Below, piece after piece: positions 12,109 to 21,763 of a stretch of 64,000 bases of DNA. Positions within the stretch are counted from its first letter, which is position 1. Each line of letters starts with the position of its first letter. The position numbers and the translations under genes are program-made. Source of the stretch: Psychrobacillus sp. INOP01 (GTDB lineage: Bacteria; Bacillota; Bacilli; Bacillales_A; Planococcaceae). Below the pieces are notes generated by a model. The model had not been told where the DNA came from. It saw nothing but the letters and a program-made list of their open reading frames with translations, and did no database searches. The stretch covers positions 3,286,001 to 3,350,000 of the forward strand of contig NZ_CP073315.1 in NCBI RefSeq assembly GCF_018140925.1. The letters run 5' to 3'.

Positions 12109-12135
12109 GATGTACAGAAATGGAAAAACTGTAAT

Positions 12136-12324
12136 GGTGCGAGAATGTTTACGAAAGTTGCGTAAAAGAGCTACGATGTTGCGCATACGTCTCCTGATGT
12201 TGCGAAAACAGGGGACATTGTTGTGTATATGGCATAGTAAGTTGCGCAAACCAAAAACGTTGTGCATATGCGACTTTATGTTGCACAAAATGATAATGCT
12301 GCGCCAATGTGTTTAAATGTGGCG
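12136..12324. repeat. 21-bp degenerate tandem array, core GTTGCG (about 9 units)
   Basis: Unit starts at 12136, 12157, 12178, 12199, 12220, 12241, 12262, 12280, 12298 and 12319. Spacing is 21 bp except two units of 18 bp. Only the first 5-6 bases (GTTGCG/GTTGTG/GCTGCG) are conserved. Because 21 and 18 are multiples of three, the stretch stays open as a heptad-repeat peptide frame (MLRxxxx), but the only start lies in the operon terminator with no ribosome binding site, so I treat it as non-coding repeat. Confidence 0.75.
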
Positions 12325-12402
12325 ATTCTATACCATCTATTCATGAGTCCATACGCTGAATTTGCGATTCGAACTTCTCCATATATAACTTAAACTCATC
12401 CC

Positions 12403-12431
12403 TTGACTTTATTAGGTAACTAAAATATAAT
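12403..12431 (+). promoter_or_regulatory. sigma-A promoter of the VOC dioxygenase gene
   Basis: TTGACT at 12403-12408, 17-bp spacer, TATAAT at 12426-12431. Confidence 0.75.
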
Positions 12432-12447
12432 TACTTACGAAAAGTAA
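12431..12447. promoter_or_regulatory. dyad operator TTACTT-N5-AAGTAA
   Basis: Overlaps the last base of the -10 and covers the start-site region. It resembles the TTAC...GTAA dyads bound by DUF24/MarR-family repressors such as YodB and CatR, which control catE-type genes in B. subtilis. The specific regulator is inferred. Confidence 0.5.
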
Positions 12448-12473
12448 CCAAAGAATCAAATGGAGGAATTCAA

Positions 12474-13322
12474 ATGAAATATCATAATAAACCGTACACA
12501 TTTATTGAATTAGTAGAGTTAAAAGTGGTGGATCTTCAACGTTCATTAGACTTTTATGAAAACATCATAGGCTTCAAAGTACTGGAGCAGCAAGCTGGCA
12601 AAATTTATCTTACTGCTGATGGAGAGACAGCACTACTTTCTATTGAACAACCAGCAGATATTATGCTGACACAACAAAAAACAACTGGGTTATATCACTT
12701 CGCTTTATTGTTACCGACACGTGCCGATTTAGGTGCTGTTTTAAGACACTTCGCAGATATTAATATTCGCATTGGAGCGGGAGATCACTTAGTTAGTGAA
12801 GCACTATACTTAAATGATCCAGATGGAAATGGAATTGAGATTTATAGTGATCGTCCAGATTCTGAGTGGAAATGGGAAAATGACTACGTTGAGATGGCTA
12901 CACTACAAATCGATGCGCAAAGTATTTTAGAAGAAGGTGCAAGCACCCCGTGGAATGGACTACCAAACGGGACAGTAATGGGACATATTCATTTACATGT
13001 TTCTGAACTGGATACAACGAAGGAATTTTATCATGCTTTAGGTTTTGATGTTATGACCCCTAATTATCCTGGAGCATTATTTATGGGGTCAGGTAAATAT
13101 CATCACCATATTGGTTTAAATACATGGGCTGGAGTGGGCGCTCCTCCTACACCAGAAAATGTAGTTGGACTAAAAGCATTCACAGTAGTTTATCCAACAA
13201 ACGAAGAGCTACAAACTGCAATTACTAATGTCAAAGAAATCGGATCTGATGTCACGGAAGAAAATAGAGTATTTATTGTACAAGATCCATCTCAAAATAA
13301 AATTAAATTAACTTTAAATTAA
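12474..13322 (+). CDS. catE: VOC-family catechol 2,3-dioxygenase-like protein
   Basis: 282 residues with two vicinal-oxygen-chelate modules (about 8-125 and 165-280). Putative metal ligands are the His in GLYHFALLL, the His in GHIHLHVSEL and the Glu in the GNGIEIYSDRP segment, and GKYHHHIGLN is conserved in the second module. It closely follows the layout of B. subtilis CatE, which cleaves catechol extradiol. ATG follows TGGAGG by 8 nt. It stands alone between a promoter with a DUF24-like operator and a terminator, consistent with induction by catechols or quinones. The true substrate is not settled by sequence. Confidence 0.82.
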   Translation: MKYHNKPYTFIELVELKVVDLQRSLDFYENIIGFKVLEQQAGKIYLTADGETALLSIEQPADIMLTQQKTTGLYHFALLLPTRADLGAVLRHFADINIRIGAGDHLVSEALYLNDPDGNGIEIYSDRPDSEWKWENDYVEMATLQIDAQSILEEGASTPWNGLPNGTVMGHIHLHVSELDTTKEFYHALGFDVMTPNYPGALFMGSGKYHHHIGLNTWAGVGAPPTPENVVGLKAFTVVYPTNEELQTAITNVKEIGSDVTEENRVFIVQDPSQNKIKLTLN

Positions 13323-13326
13323 AGCA

Positions 13327-13358
13327 ATGACTCCGACCAAATCGGAGTCATTTTTTTC
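13327..13358 (+). terminator. bidirectional-type terminator
   Basis: Perfect 10-bp stem ATGACTCCGA / TCGGAGTCAT, 5-nt loop, then TTTTTTT. Lies between convergent genes. Confidence 0.85.
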
Positions 13359-13366
13359 TTCCTCTA

Positions 13367-14158
13367 TTATAATGCCTTCAGCATACCGCCATCGACTACT
13401 AAACTTTGGCCAGTCATATACGTATTTGCTTCGGAACATAGAAATGCGATGATATTCGCAAATTCTGCTGGTTCTCCGTATCTTCCAATCGGAATTAATT
13501 GCTTGAATCCTTCCCTAACTTCCTCTATGGATACTTCTTTTTTATCAGCAGCTATTTGGTCTAACTCTGTGACACGATCTGTTTGGATTCGACCTGGACC
13601 TACTGTATTGATTAATATGTTGTTTCCTGCGTATTCTCTAGCAATACTTTTCGACAATCCAACCATCCCTGATCTGAATGTATTCGACAGGATTAGACCG
13701 TCAAGCACCTCTTTAGTGGATGACGAAGAAATATTGACGATTCTTCCGAAATTTTGTTGTTTCATATGTGGAAGAGCCAGTCGAATTGTGCGAATATAGC
13801 TAAGCAGATTTTTTTCAAATGCTACTCCCCAGTCTTCATCAGTCACCTGTGCAAATCCACCAGCTACTGGGCCGCCAACATTATTCACTAAAATATCAAT
13901 GCCACCAAGCTTTTCTTTTGCCTCGTTAAATAGCTGTTCAATATCGCTATTTTTTGTCATATCACAAATTGTGTAATACACTTCCTGGTTTCCGCTATTT
14001 GATTTTATTTCCTCAAGAGTTACTTGAAGTTCTTCTTCATTTCTACTAGATATCATTACTTTTGCGCCTTCTTTTGCAAATTGAAGGGCGGTTGCTTTCC
14101 CTAATCCTTTACTAGATGCTGTCACAATTACTCGTTTATTTTTTAAGCCTAAGTCCAT
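13367..14158 (-). CDS. short-chain dehydrogenase/reductase
   Basis: 263 residues. The NAD(P) motif is degenerate near residue 12 (TASSKGLGKA in place of TGxxxGxG). NNVGGP is the NNAG equivalent. The catalytic Ser is in ISSSSTKEVL. The usual Tyr of YxxxK is not present: the segment reads NTFRSGMVGLSKSIAREY, with Phe in the Tyr position and the Lys position changed. SDRs of this subgroup (B. subtilis YkvO/YtkK-like) are poorly characterised. The start at 14158 (MDLGLKNKR) is chosen for its AAGGAAGG site; the longer frame has none. Substrate unknown. Confidence 0.85.
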   Translation of the reverse strand: MDLGLKNKRVIVTASSKGLGKATALQFAKEGAKVMISSRNEEELQVTLEEIKSNSGNQEVYYTICDMTKNSDIEQLFNEAKEKLGGIDILVNNVGGPVAGGFAQVTDEDWGVAFEKNLLSYIRTIRLALPHMKQQNFGRIVNISSSSTKEVLDGLILSNTFRSGMVGLSKSIAREYAGNNILINTVGPGRIQTDRVTELDQIAADKKEVSIEEVREGFKQLIPIGRYGEPAEFANIIAFLCSEANTYMTGQSLVVDGGMLKAL

Positions 14159-14303
14159 GTTCCGCTTCCTTCCTTTATGTATTACTCTTATCGTACATCG
14201 AATTTTCAGATTTGTCTTTGTAAAATTCATGTAAAGTTTCAGAAAACAACCTCATTTCTTTGGGAGATTATGCTATATTTCAAAGTGGGAGGTCGGAATA
14301 CCT

Positions 14304-15992
14304 ATGAAAAAATGGTCTGCAATTCCGCTGCGAATGAAGTATTTAATAGCAATTTTTAGTTCCTTTATCTTATTTGGAATGATGACTGTTTTATTGATCA
14401 TCCAAGTAGTTCACAACCAAGAAATAGCTGATGATATGGAAATTTCATCACAAAATGTCGAAAGTGCAGATATTATGCGATCGCAGGTAGCGAGTTTATA
14501 CATTGCCATTTCTCATTTCGCAGGAGACCCGTTAGAAGAATTCGACAAAGATTATGAATTGACAAGGGATAGTCTTGCAAATCTACTAAACTCTGCAAGT
14601 GCGCAAATGCCCTATGTAGATTGGGAAACCTTCTCAGGAACCTTACAGTCAATTCAAATTACATACGAGAATAATTTAAAAGAATCAGTTATCAATAAAG
14701 AAAATGTCGCAAAACGAAGACAACTTCAGTCGATCAATGAAAAATATACTAGCTTGACTCAAATGCTAGAAGAAACTAGACAACTTGAATCTGATAAAAG
14801 ACAGCTTTTAATAGAAGAAATGTCTAAGAGCCAGAAAAATACAATTGGAATGGTAGTTGCTGCTTTTCTAATAGCGGGTTTACTATCACTTGCTTTAGTG
14901 TTAATGACAAATCGACAAATTAAGACTCAGTTAGCGCAAGTAGTTTTATCTGCAAAAGATATATCTCAAGGGAATTTGAATAGTCAACCATTACAAATTT
15001 TAACGAATGATGAAATTGGGGAAGTATCACGTGCGATGAATGAGATGCGAGGAAATCTAATAGACATCGTAAAAACGATTAAACATACTGCGGAGAATCT
15101 AAGTGGAAATAGCGCGGAGCTAAAAGAATATTCCACAAATACGGTAGAAAGCACAAATAACGTCAAGTTAGCTATTCATGAAACGAGTGGAAGCATGCTG
15201 AAGCAAAAAGAAGCATCTATCGGTATCCGCTCCTTTTTAGATGAATTCTCTCGTACTTTTGGTGAAGTGACAGTAAAGGTAATTGAACTGAACGAGTATT
15301 CAACTATTGCTGTACAAATGGCTGATGAAAGTACATTGGCATTGAAAAATGCCGCTGGTGAATCAGCAAAATTACGGACATTATTTAAAGAAGCGGATCA
15401 AGAAAGAAAATTACTCCAAGACCGGACTGAGGAAATTGCGCGAATGACAACAATCGTTCAAACGATCTCAAAGCAAACAAACCTATTGGCACTGAATGCT
15501 GGTATTGAGGCCGCACGTTCAGGTGAACATGGCAAAGGATTCGCAGTTGTAGCAGAAGAGGTAAAAAAACTTGCAGATGAAGTGTCTGGAACAGCTAATA
15601 CAATTCACCAAATATCAAATTCCATTACTCAACAAGGTACTCAGATGGCGAGTGTATTTGCTGACGGCCTTGCTACATCCAAAAATAATGCATCGACGTT
15701 TGAGATGTTGCAACATAAAATGGATAAAATAGTATCGTATATACGAGATTCCAAAAATCAAAATGATCATATGAAAGATTCCATTTTAACTATTGAAGAA
15801 GAAAAGAATACTTCTGAGAGACTCATTTTTGCATTAATAGAATCAATTGAATCTAACACGGCGCAAATGGAGTACACAGAAGACATGCTTTTATCTAATG
15901 TTCAAACAATCGAAATGCTGTCTAAATTGATAAATGATGTAAGTGAAGAGGCAATTATTTTGGAAAAATCAAGCACGAGATTTGTCATATAA
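14304..15992 (+). CDS. methyl-accepting chemotaxis protein
   Basis: 562 residues: TM1 about 12-34, an extracytoplasmic helical sensor of about 140 residues, TM2 about 178-200, HAMP about 200-255, then the cytoplasmic coiled coil. The signalling tip [30 protein letters not shown] is at about 390-420. Signals to CheA/CheW. The sensor has no PAS or Cache signature and resembles a four-helix bundle; the ligand is unknown. GGGAGG lies about 11 nt upstream of the ATG. Single-gene transcript. Confidence 0.92.
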   Translation: MKKWSAIPLRMKYLIAIFSSFILFGMMTVLLIIQVVHNQEIADDMEISSQNVESADIMRSQVASLYIAISHFAGDPLEEFDKDYELTRDSLANLLNSASAQMPYVDWETFSGTLQSIQITYENNLKESVINKENVAKRRQLQSINEKYTSLTQMLEETRQLESDKRQLLIEEMSKSQKNTIGMVVAAFLIAGLLSLALVLMTNRQIKTQLAQVVLSAKDISQGNLNSQPLQILTNDEIGEVSRAMNEMRGNLIDIVKTIKHTAENLSGNSAELKEYSTNTVESTNNVKLAIHETSGSMLKQKEASIGIRSFLDEFSRTFGEVTVKVIELNEYSTIAVQMADESTLALKNAAGESAKLRTLFKEADQERKLLQDRTEEIARMTTIVQTISKQTNLLALNAGIEAARSGEHGKGFAVVAEEVKKLADEVSGTANTIHQISNSITQQGTQMASVFADGLATSKNNASTFEMLQHKMDKIVSYIRDSKNQNDHMKDSILTIEEEKNTSERLIFALIESIESNTAQMEYTEDMLLSNVQTIEMLSKLINDVSEEAIILEKSSTRFVI

Positions 15993-15998
15993 ACTATG

Positions 15999-16037
15999 CC
16001 TAACAAGTAATTTTTTAGATACTTGTTAGGTTTTTTT
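15999..16037 (+). terminator. terminator after the chemoreceptor gene
   Basis: Perfect 11-bp stem CCTAACAAGTA / TACTTGTTAGG followed by TTTTTTT. Confidence 0.88.
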
Positions 16038-16070
16038 ATGTGTAAACCCTTGAAAACACTCAGTTTTCTT

Positions 16071-16098
16071 TGTAACAAAATTGTTACATAACTGTAAA
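16071..16098 (+). promoter_or_regulatory. three phased WalR-type hexamers
   Basis: TGTAAC (16071), TGTTAC (16082) and TGTAAA (16093) are spaced exactly 11 bp apart. Each adjacent pair fits the WalR/YycF consensus TGTWAH-N5-TGTWAH. They precede a secreted NlpC/P60 hydrolase, the classic type of WalR target (yocH, lytE, cwlO). Confidence 0.7.
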
Positions 16099-16172
16099 AT
16101 TAAAAAGGTTTAAAGAGTGGTAAGATGATTTTAGAGAAATTATCAGAAAACTTTAGACCTTGGGGGAACACG

Positions 16173-16667
16173 ATGAATTTAAAATCTATGTCGCAAAAAG
16201 TCATGGCTATATTACTATTATCCGTTCTCTTAGTAACAGCTCCATTCGCAGGAAATACGGAAGCAGCAAGCTCTGTAAATTCATCTGAATTAGTAGCAAC
16301 TGCTAAAGATTTGATAGGAACAAAATATCGTGGTGGTGGGACAACAAAAGCAGGATTTGATTGTTCAGGATTTGTAAATTATGTGTACAATGATGTAGGA
16401 GTAAGTCTTCCAAGAACCTCTTCAGGATTGTATGCTTCAGGATCTAAAGTTGACAAAAGTGATTTAGCTTCTGGAGACTTAGTATTCTTCAATACATCTG
16501 GTAAAGGTGTTTCACATGTTGGAATATACTTAGGTGACGGGAAATTTATCCATTCATCCACTTCAAAAGGTGTGAAAATCGATAAATTAAGTGACCCATA
16601 TTATTGGGGAGATCGCTATGTTGGAGCTAAACGGATTGCTGATGTAACAGTAGCAGTAAACAAATAA
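16173..16667 (+). CDS. secreted NlpC/P60 cell-wall endopeptidase
   Basis: 164 residues: signal peptide about 1-33 (KVMAILLLSVLLVTAPFAGNTEA), then a bare NlpC/P60 domain about 38-155 without LysM or SH3 modules. The catalytic Cys is in FDCSGFVNYVY, the His in VSHVGIYLGDG, and a second polar residue in the HSSTSKGV segment. It should cleave the gamma-D-Glu-diamino acid bond of peptidoglycan peptides. The ATG at 16173 is chosen because GGGGGA lies 8 nt upstream; the longer frame from 16125 lacks a site. It has the strongest WalR signature in the window just upstream. Confidence 0.9.
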   Translation: MNLKSMSQKVMAILLLSVLLVTAPFAGNTEAASSVNSSELVATAKDLIGTKYRGGGTTKAGFDCSGFVNYVYNDVGVSLPRTSSGLYASGSKVDKSDLASGDLVFFNTSGKGVSHVGIYLGDGKFIHSSTSKGVKIDKLSDPYYWGDRYVGAKRIADVTVAVNK

Positions 16668-16682
16668 AACATATACATGTCG

Positions 16683-16716
16683 GTTCTATCGTATAATTTA
16701 CGGTAGAACTTTTTTG
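16683..16716 (+). terminator. terminator after NlpC/P60 gene
   Basis: GTTCTATCG / CGGTAGAAC (one G-U) followed by TTTTTTTG. Confidence 0.8.
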
Positions 16717-16749
16717 TATTCAAAGTATTTTCAATAGTTCTCATATCGT

Positions 16750-16778
16750 TTGATAATTCTTAGTAAATTCTGCATAAT
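16750..16778 (+). promoter_or_regulatory. sigma-A promoter of the PilZ gene
   Basis: TTGATA at 16750-16755, 17-bp spacer, CATAAT at 16773-16778. It lies inside the apparent 5' extension of the PilZ reading frame, which supports the later TTG start. Confidence 0.6.
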
Positions 16779-16821
16779 GAAAAAAAAGATAATAAAAGTA
16801 AACATCGAAAGGAGGAGGGAT

Positions 16822-17202
16822 TTGAAATACAATCGTAATGAGTATTTTCGTTATACATTTGGAGAACCTTGTGATGCAACATTTCGGCTGATCAAACAAC
16901 GTGATGGTAATGCGGAAGTGGAATTGTCTAAAAAGGGTGTATGCAAAATTATAGATATTAGCCCAAATGGTTTGAAGATGTTTAGCGAATTATTTATATC
17001 CATAGATCAATTAAACCATGTGGAATTGAATTTCACATTAGATACAAATCCTATTTCGATGGTTGGCGAATTTGTATGGTCCCACCGAAAAGCGTTCGGT
17101 CATGAATATGGCGTAAAGTTAGTTGGGGACAGTGAAAGTGAAAGCATGATTATTGAAGAGCTAAAAAAACGTAGTCGTAAAGAGATGGAGCTCAAAAAGT
17201 AA
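16822..17202 (+). CDS. PilZ-domain protein (putative c-di-GMP receptor)
   Basis: 126 residues, a single PilZ domain. The second c-di-GMP motif is visible as DISPNGLKM (D-x-S-x-x-G). The first, normally RxxxR, is degenerate (YNRNEYFRY). The TTG at 16822 is preferred because AAAGGAGGAGG precedes it and the promoter lies upstream of it; the frame remains open to 16750 only by chance. Stand-alone PilZ proteins of this size in Bacillus can act on motility or exopolysaccharide; the target here is unknown. Confidence 0.8.
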   Translation: MKYNRNEYFRYTFGEPCDATFRLIKQRDGNAEVELSKKGVCKIIDISPNGLKMFSELFISIDQLNHVELNFTLDTNPISMVGEFVWSHRKAFGHEYGVKLVGDSESESMIIEELKKRSRKEMELKK

Positions 17203-17249
17203 AGATTATTACAAGTTTCGACAAAAAATAAATAAAAACTTTAAAATAA

Positions 17250-17279
17250 GAAGGATATTTTAAAGGTGGTGTTGAAATA
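17250..17279 (+). promoter_or_regulatory. sigma-H-like promoter of hpf
   Basis: GAAGGATAT (17250-17258) matches the sigma-H -35 RNAGGAWWW. After 12 bp, GTTGAAATA (17271-17279) matches the -10 RNNGAATWW with one mismatch. B. subtilis hpf (yvyD) is known to be sigma-H- and sigma-B-dependent, which supports the call. Confidence 0.5.
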
Positions 17280-17312
17280 TATATATAGAGTTAAATTAAA
17301 GGAGGAGTTTAC

Positions 17313-17876
17313 ATGCTAAACTTTAACATTCGTGGAGAAAACATTGAGGTGACTCCTGCAATACGTGAATACGTTGAAGGGAAGATTGAGAAAGTAGACC
17401 GTTACTTCAACGAAGAAATTCAAGCAACTGCAAACGTTAATTTAAAAGTGTATAACGACAAGCAAACAAAAGTAGAAGTAACAATTCCTATGAAAAATTT
17501 AACACTGAGAGCAGAAGAGCGTAATGCAGATATGTATGCTGCAGTCGACTTAATCGTTGATAAACTAGAACGTCAAATTAGAAAGTATAAAACAAAAGTA
17601 AATCGTAAGTTCCGTGAGCGTGAAGGTGTAGCAACATTTTTTGCAACAATCGATCCACCAGATGCTGGGCCAGATCATACGGAAGAAGATGAATATAATA
17701 TCGTTCGTACAAAACAGTTTGACCTAAAACCAATGGACCAAGAAGAAGCAGTACTACAAATGAACATGCTTGGTCATAATTTCTTCATCTTCACAGATGC
17801 AGAATCTAATGGTACAAATATTGTGTACAAACGTAGAGACGGAAAATACGGCTTAATCGAAACTGAAACAAACTAA
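17313..17876 (+). CDS. hpf: ribosome hibernation promoting factor, long form
   Basis: 187 residues. The N-terminal S30AE/RaiA domain (about 1-100) binds the 30S decoding region. The C-terminal domain (about 125-185, IVRTKQFDLKPMDQEEAVLQMNMLGHNFFIF) drives 100S dimer formation in Gram-positive long HPFs. ATG follows AAAGGAGGAG by 6 nt. Monocistronic: preceded by a sigma-H-like promoter and followed by a terminator before secA, the same order as in B. subtilis. Confidence 0.95.
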   Translation: MLNFNIRGENIEVTPAIREYVEGKIEKVDRYFNEEIQATANVNLKVYNDKQTKVEVTIPMKNLTLRAEERNADMYAAVDLIVDKLERQIRKYKTKVNRKFREREGVATFFATIDPPDAGPDHTEEDEYNIVRTKQFDLKPMDQEEAVLQMNMLGHNFFIFTDAESNGTNIVYKRRDGKYGLIETETN

Positions 17877-17897
17877 GTAACTAAATGCAAATATCCA

Positions 17898-17929
17898 ACT
17901 CTCCTCGTAATTACGAGGAGAGTTTTTTA
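17898..17929 (+). terminator. terminator of hpf
   Basis: A 26-nt perfect palindrome ACTCTCCTCGTAA / TTACGAGGAGAGT followed by TTTTTT. Confidence 0.88.
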
Positions 17930-17950
17930 TGATTTAATAGTGGACCTTAT

Positions 17951-17979
17951 TTGCGTGCCTTTAGAACGAATGGTAAAAT
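17951..17979 (+). promoter_or_regulatory. probable sigma-A promoter of secA
   Basis: TTGCGT at 17951-17956, 17-bp spacer, TAAAAT at 17974-17979, about 33 bp before the secA ATG. Confidence 0.5.
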
Positions 17980-18011
17980 GGAGAGTAAGACTAAATGGGA
18001 AGTGAAAATAG

Positions 18012-20522
18012 ATGCTAGGTGTATTAAATAAAGTGTTCGATTTAAATAAACGTGATCTAAAACGCTTAGAAAAAATTGCGGATAAAGTAGAAGCATTAGA
18101 AAGTACAATGGAAGCATTGTCTGATGATGAGCTCCGCTCGAAAACAGATGATTTCCGTGGACGTTATACTAAAGGAGAGAGCTTAGATAGTTTATTGCCA
18201 GAGGCATTTGCAGTAGCACGTGAAGGATCTAGACGTGTACTTGGAATGTTCCCTTTCCGTGTTCAAATTATGGGGGCAGCAGCTCTTCACGAAGGTAATA
18301 TTGCAGAGATGAAAACAGGGGAAGGTAAAACGCTAACTTCTACCTTGTCCATTTATTTAAATGCAATTACTGGCCTTGGGGCGCATGTCGTGACGGTTAA
18401 TGAATACTTGTCTAGCCGTGATGCTGCAGAGATGGGACAATTATATAATTTCCTAGGTTTAAGTGTTGGATTGAACTTAAATTCATTGTCAAAAGAAGAA
18501 AAACGTGAAGCTTATGCGGCGGATGTTACATATTCGACGAACAACGAGCTTGGGTTCGATTATTTACGAGATAATATGGTTTTGTACAAGGAAGATAAAG
18601 TTCAACGTCCGCTTCACTATGCGGTAATAGATGAAGTTGACTCCATCTTAATCGATGAAGCAAGAACGCCTTTAATCATTTCAGGACAAGCGAACAAAGC
18701 AGCACTTCTTTATAAACAAGCAAATGCATTCGTCCGTACATTAACAAAAGACGTAGATTATTCTTACGAGGAATCTACAAAAGGTGTAACTCTAACGGAT
18801 ACTGGTGTAGAAAAAGTAGAAAAAGCTTTCAACATAGATAATTTATTTGATTTGACTCATGTTCGTTTAAATCATGCAGTCAATCAATCACTAAAAGCTC
18901 ATGCTTCCATGCATCTAGATATCGACTATGTCGTTCAAGAGGGCGATGTTGTTATAGTCGATTCGTTTACTGGTCGACTAATGAAAGGTCGTCGTTATAG
19001 TGATGGTCTTCATCAAGCAATCGAAGCAAAAGAAGGATTAGAAGTCCAAAATGAATCAATGACGATGGCAACGATTACTTTCCAAAACTTTTTCCGTATG
19101 TACGATAAGCTATCAGGTATGACTGGTACAGCAAAAACGGAAGAAGAGGAATTCCGTAATATCTACAACATGAATGTAATTGCGATTCCAACAAACCGAC
19201 CAATTGCGAGGGATGACCGTGCAGATTTAATCTATGCTTCCATGAATGGTAAATACGAAGCGGCGGCGGCTGATATTGCTGAACGCAATAAAAATGGTCA
19301 ACCAGTTCTAATTGGTACAGTTGCTATCGAAACCTCTGAAATTATTTCTAAATTGTTAACTAAACATGGCATTAAGCATAATGTATTAAATGCCAAAAAC
19401 CATGAACATGAGGCAGAAATTATTGCAACTGCTGGACATTTAGGTTCTGTTACGATTGCAACAAATATGGCTGGTCGTGGAACAGATATTAAATTAGGCG
19501 ATGGTGTCATTGAAGTCGGTGGTTTAGCAGTTATCGGTACAGAGCGACATGAATCTCGTCGTATAGACAACCAATTACGTGGACGTTCCGGTCGTCAAGG
19601 AGACCCTGGGGTAACTCAGTTCTATCTATCAATGGAAGATGAATTGATGCGTCGATTTGGCTCTGATAACATGCGTGCGATGATGTCGAAACTTGGTATG
19701 GATGACTCACAACCAATTCAATCGAAGATGGTGTCGCGTGCAGTGGAATCAGCGCAAAAACGTGTAGAAGGAAATAACTTCGATTCACGTAAGCGTCTAT
19801 TACAATATGATGATGTACTACGTCAGCAACGTGAAATCATTTATAAAGAGCGTAACGAAGTATTAGAAACAGAGAACATGCGTGTACTTGTAGAGTCTAT
19901 GCTATTCAGCGCAATTGAACGTTTAGTTGCTTCCCATACAAGCTCTGAGAATAAGGCTGACTGGAGTTTGAAAGGAATTGAAGATTACATTCAAGCGAAT
20001 TTATTGCCTGAAGGGGTAATTACACAGTCGGAACTAGAAAATTTATCTTCTGAAGAAATGATAGAAAAAATCAAAGAAGAAGTACTTCGCTTCTATAATG
20101 CGAAGGAAGAAGAAATGACTGCTGAACGTATGCGTGAGTTTGAAAAAGTGGTATTACTTCGTTCTATTGACTCCAAGTGGATCGACCATATCGATGCAAT
20201 GGATCAACTTCGCCAAGGAATCCATTTGCGTGCATACGGACAAACCGATCCACTTCGCGAATACCAAAGTGAAGGATTTGCAATGTTCGAAGCAATGGTC
20301 GACTCAGTCCAGGAAGACGTTGCGAAATATGCGATGAAAGCAGAAATTCGAAATAACCTAGAACGCGAAGAAGTAGCAAAAGGGCAAGCTGTAAATCCTA
20401 AAGAAGAAAGCGGCCCAGTGAAGAAAAAACCAGTGCGCAAAGAAGTTTCCATAGGACGTAACGATCCATGTCCATGCGGAAGCGGCGAAAAATATAAAAA
20501 CTGCCATGGTGCTGTGCAATAA
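18012..20522 (+). CDS. secA: preprotein translocase ATPase SecA
   Basis: 836 residues. The motor of Sec export: it binds preproteins and drives them through SecYEG with ATP. Walker A MKTGEGKT (about 100-107), DEAD-type motif in [21 protein letters not shown], helicase motif [26 protein letters not shown]-type motif ([13 protein letters not shown]), and the C-terminal zinc site [13 protein letters not shown] (C820, C822, C831, H832) that also binds SecB or ribosomes. Synteny hpf-secA-prfB as in B. subtilis. Confidence 0.98.
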   Translation: MLGVLNKVFDLNKRDLKRLEKIADKVEALESTMEALSDDELRSKTDDFRGRYTKGESLDSLLPEAFAVAREGSRRVLGMFPFRVQIMGAAALHEGNIAEMKTGEGKTLTSTLSIYLNAITGLGAHVVTVNEYLSSRDAAEMGQLYNFLGLSVGLNLNSLSKEEKREAYAADVTYSTNNELGFDYLRDNMVLYKEDKVQRPLHYAVIDEVDSILIDEARTPLIISGQANKAALLYKQANAFVRTLTKDVDYSYEESTKGVTLTDTGVEKVEKAFNIDNLFDLTHVRLNHAVNQSLKAHASMHLDIDYVVQEGDVVIVDSFTGRLMKGRRYSDGLHQAIEAKEGLEVQNESMTMATITFQNFFRMYDKLSGMTGTAKTEEEEFRNIYNMNVIAIPTNRPIARDDRADLIYASMNGKYEAAAADIAERNKNGQPVLIGTVAIETSEIISKLLTKHGIKHNVLNAKNHEHEAEIIATAGHLGSVTIATNMAGRGTDIKLGDGVIEVGGLAVIGTERHESRRIDNQLRGRSGRQGDPGVTQFYLSMEDELMRRFGSDNMRAMMSKLGMDDSQPIQSKMVSRAVESAQKRVEGNNFDSRKRLLQYDDVLRQQREIIYKERNEVLETENMRVLVESMLFSAIERLVASHTSSENKADWSLKGIEDYIQANLLPEGVITQSELENLSSEEMIEKIKEEVLRFYNAKEEEMTAERMREFEKVVLLRSIDSKWIDHIDAMDQLRQGIHLRAYGQTDPLREYQSEGFAMFEAMVDSVQEDVAKYAMKAEIRNNLEREEVAKGQAVNPKEESGPVKKKPVRKEVSIGRNDPCPCGSGEKYKNCHGAVQ

Positions 20523-20630
20523 AGAAAAGCGAAAGCACCTATGTCTGCCCCGAGCTTAGCGCAGGAGCAAGGTGCTGGAGCTGGACATAAAGAAAAGCGC
20601 AAGACACCCGGAGTATAGACAAAAGAAAGT
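20523..20630. repeat. intergenic repeat-like element between secA and prfB
   Basis: AAAGAAAAGCG occurs twice (about 20523 and 20590). AGCACCT (about 20534) pairs with AGGTGCT (about 20570), and the interior is GC-rich (CTGCCCCGAGC...GCGCAGGAGC). The composition differs from the flanking genes. The 'aaagaaaagcgcaag...' wording recalls dispersed elements of Bacillales, from memory only. Confidence 0.45.
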
Positions 20631-20644
20631 CGGAGGAACAACAA

Positions 20645-21749
20645 ATGATAGAAATAGCAACAGTACGTAATGAATTAGATAGAACTTCTGGAAAGTTAAA
20701 AGACTTTAGGGGGTCTCTTTGACTTAGAAAACAAAGAGGTTCGTATTCAAGAATTAGAAGAGCTGATGACATTTCCTGATTTTTGGGATGATGCACAGGG
20801 AGCTCAAAAAGTGATTAATGAAACCAATGCATTAAAAGCAATAGTAGAAGAGTATCGTAATCTTGAGTCTACACAAGAAGACTTAGAGATGACTTTGGAA
20901 TTGATCAAAGAAATGCCCGATGAAGAGTTACAGGAAGATCTCGGTAATGAATTAAAAGAGTTTACAAATAAGCTTAGTGATTTTGAATTGCAAATGCTAC
21001 TCAGCGAGGAATACGATAAACATAATGCAATTTTAGAGTTGCACCCTGGTGCTGGCGGTACAGAGTCCCAAGACTGGGGTTCTATTTTGTTACGTATGTA
21101 CCAGCGATGGGCAGATAAACGAGGCTTTAAAGTAGAAACGATTGATTATTTACCTGGAGATGAAGCTGGTATCAAGTCAGTAACTCTACTGATCAAAGGT
21201 CATAATGCATACGGCTATTTAAAAGCGGAAAAAGGCGTTCATCGTCTTGTTCGTATTTCTCCTTTCGACTCATCAGGACGCCGTCATACTTCATTTGTTT
21301 CATGTGAAGTAATGCCTGAATTTACGGATGAAATTGAAATCGATATTCGCACAGAAGATTTGAAAATTGATACGTACCGTGCAACTGGTGCTGGTGGTCA
21401 GCATATTAATACGACTGACTCAGCAGTTCGTATTACACATTTACCTACAAATACAGTTGTTACTTGTCAATCAGAGCGTTCACAGATTAAAAACCGGGAA
21501 CATGCGATGAAATTATTAAAATCAAAACTTTATCAGCTGAAAATTGAAGAACAAGAAGCACAATTATTGGAAATCCGTGGAGAACAAAAAGAAATCGGAT
21601 GGGGAAGTCAAATACGTTCATATGTATTCCATCCATATTCCATGGTAAAAGACCATCGTACAAATGAAGAAAGCGGTAATGTTCATGCAGTTGTAGATGG
21701 TGAAATTGATCCGTTTATTCACGCTTACTTACGTTCAAAAATAAATTAA
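20645..21749 (+). CDS. prfB: peptide chain release factor 2 (programmed +1 frameshift)
   Basis: Reads UAA and UGA stops. The first 25 codons start at ATG 20645 (AGTCGGAGGA upstream) and end at an in-frame TGA at 20720-20722. The context AGGGGGTCTCTTTGAC contains the internal Shine-Dalgarno AGGGGG and the CTT-TGA slip site of the autoregulatory frameshift. The main frame resumes at GAC (20721) and runs to 21749. The class motif [10 protein letters not shown] and the [13 protein letters not shown] segment are intact. Low RF2 stalls at TGA and shifts, raising synthesis. Not a broken gene. Confidence 0.97.
20708..20723 (+). promoter_or_regulatory. RF2 +1 frameshift site
   Basis: AGGGGG (20708-20713), three spacer bases, then CTTTGAC. 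The ribosome slips from CTT to TTT at the UGA codon 20720-20722. Confidence 0.95.
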
Positions 21750-21763
21750 TAGACGTTTTACAC

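Noticed and set aside
12107-12316. 69-residue ORF with heptad MLRxxxx repeats
   Set aside because: Starts inside the ilv-leu terminator without a ribosome binding site and is fully explained by the 21-bp array.
20645-20722. Premature stop in prfB as a pseudogene signal
   Set aside because: The TGA with upstream AGGGGG and CTT slip codon is the standard programmed frameshift.
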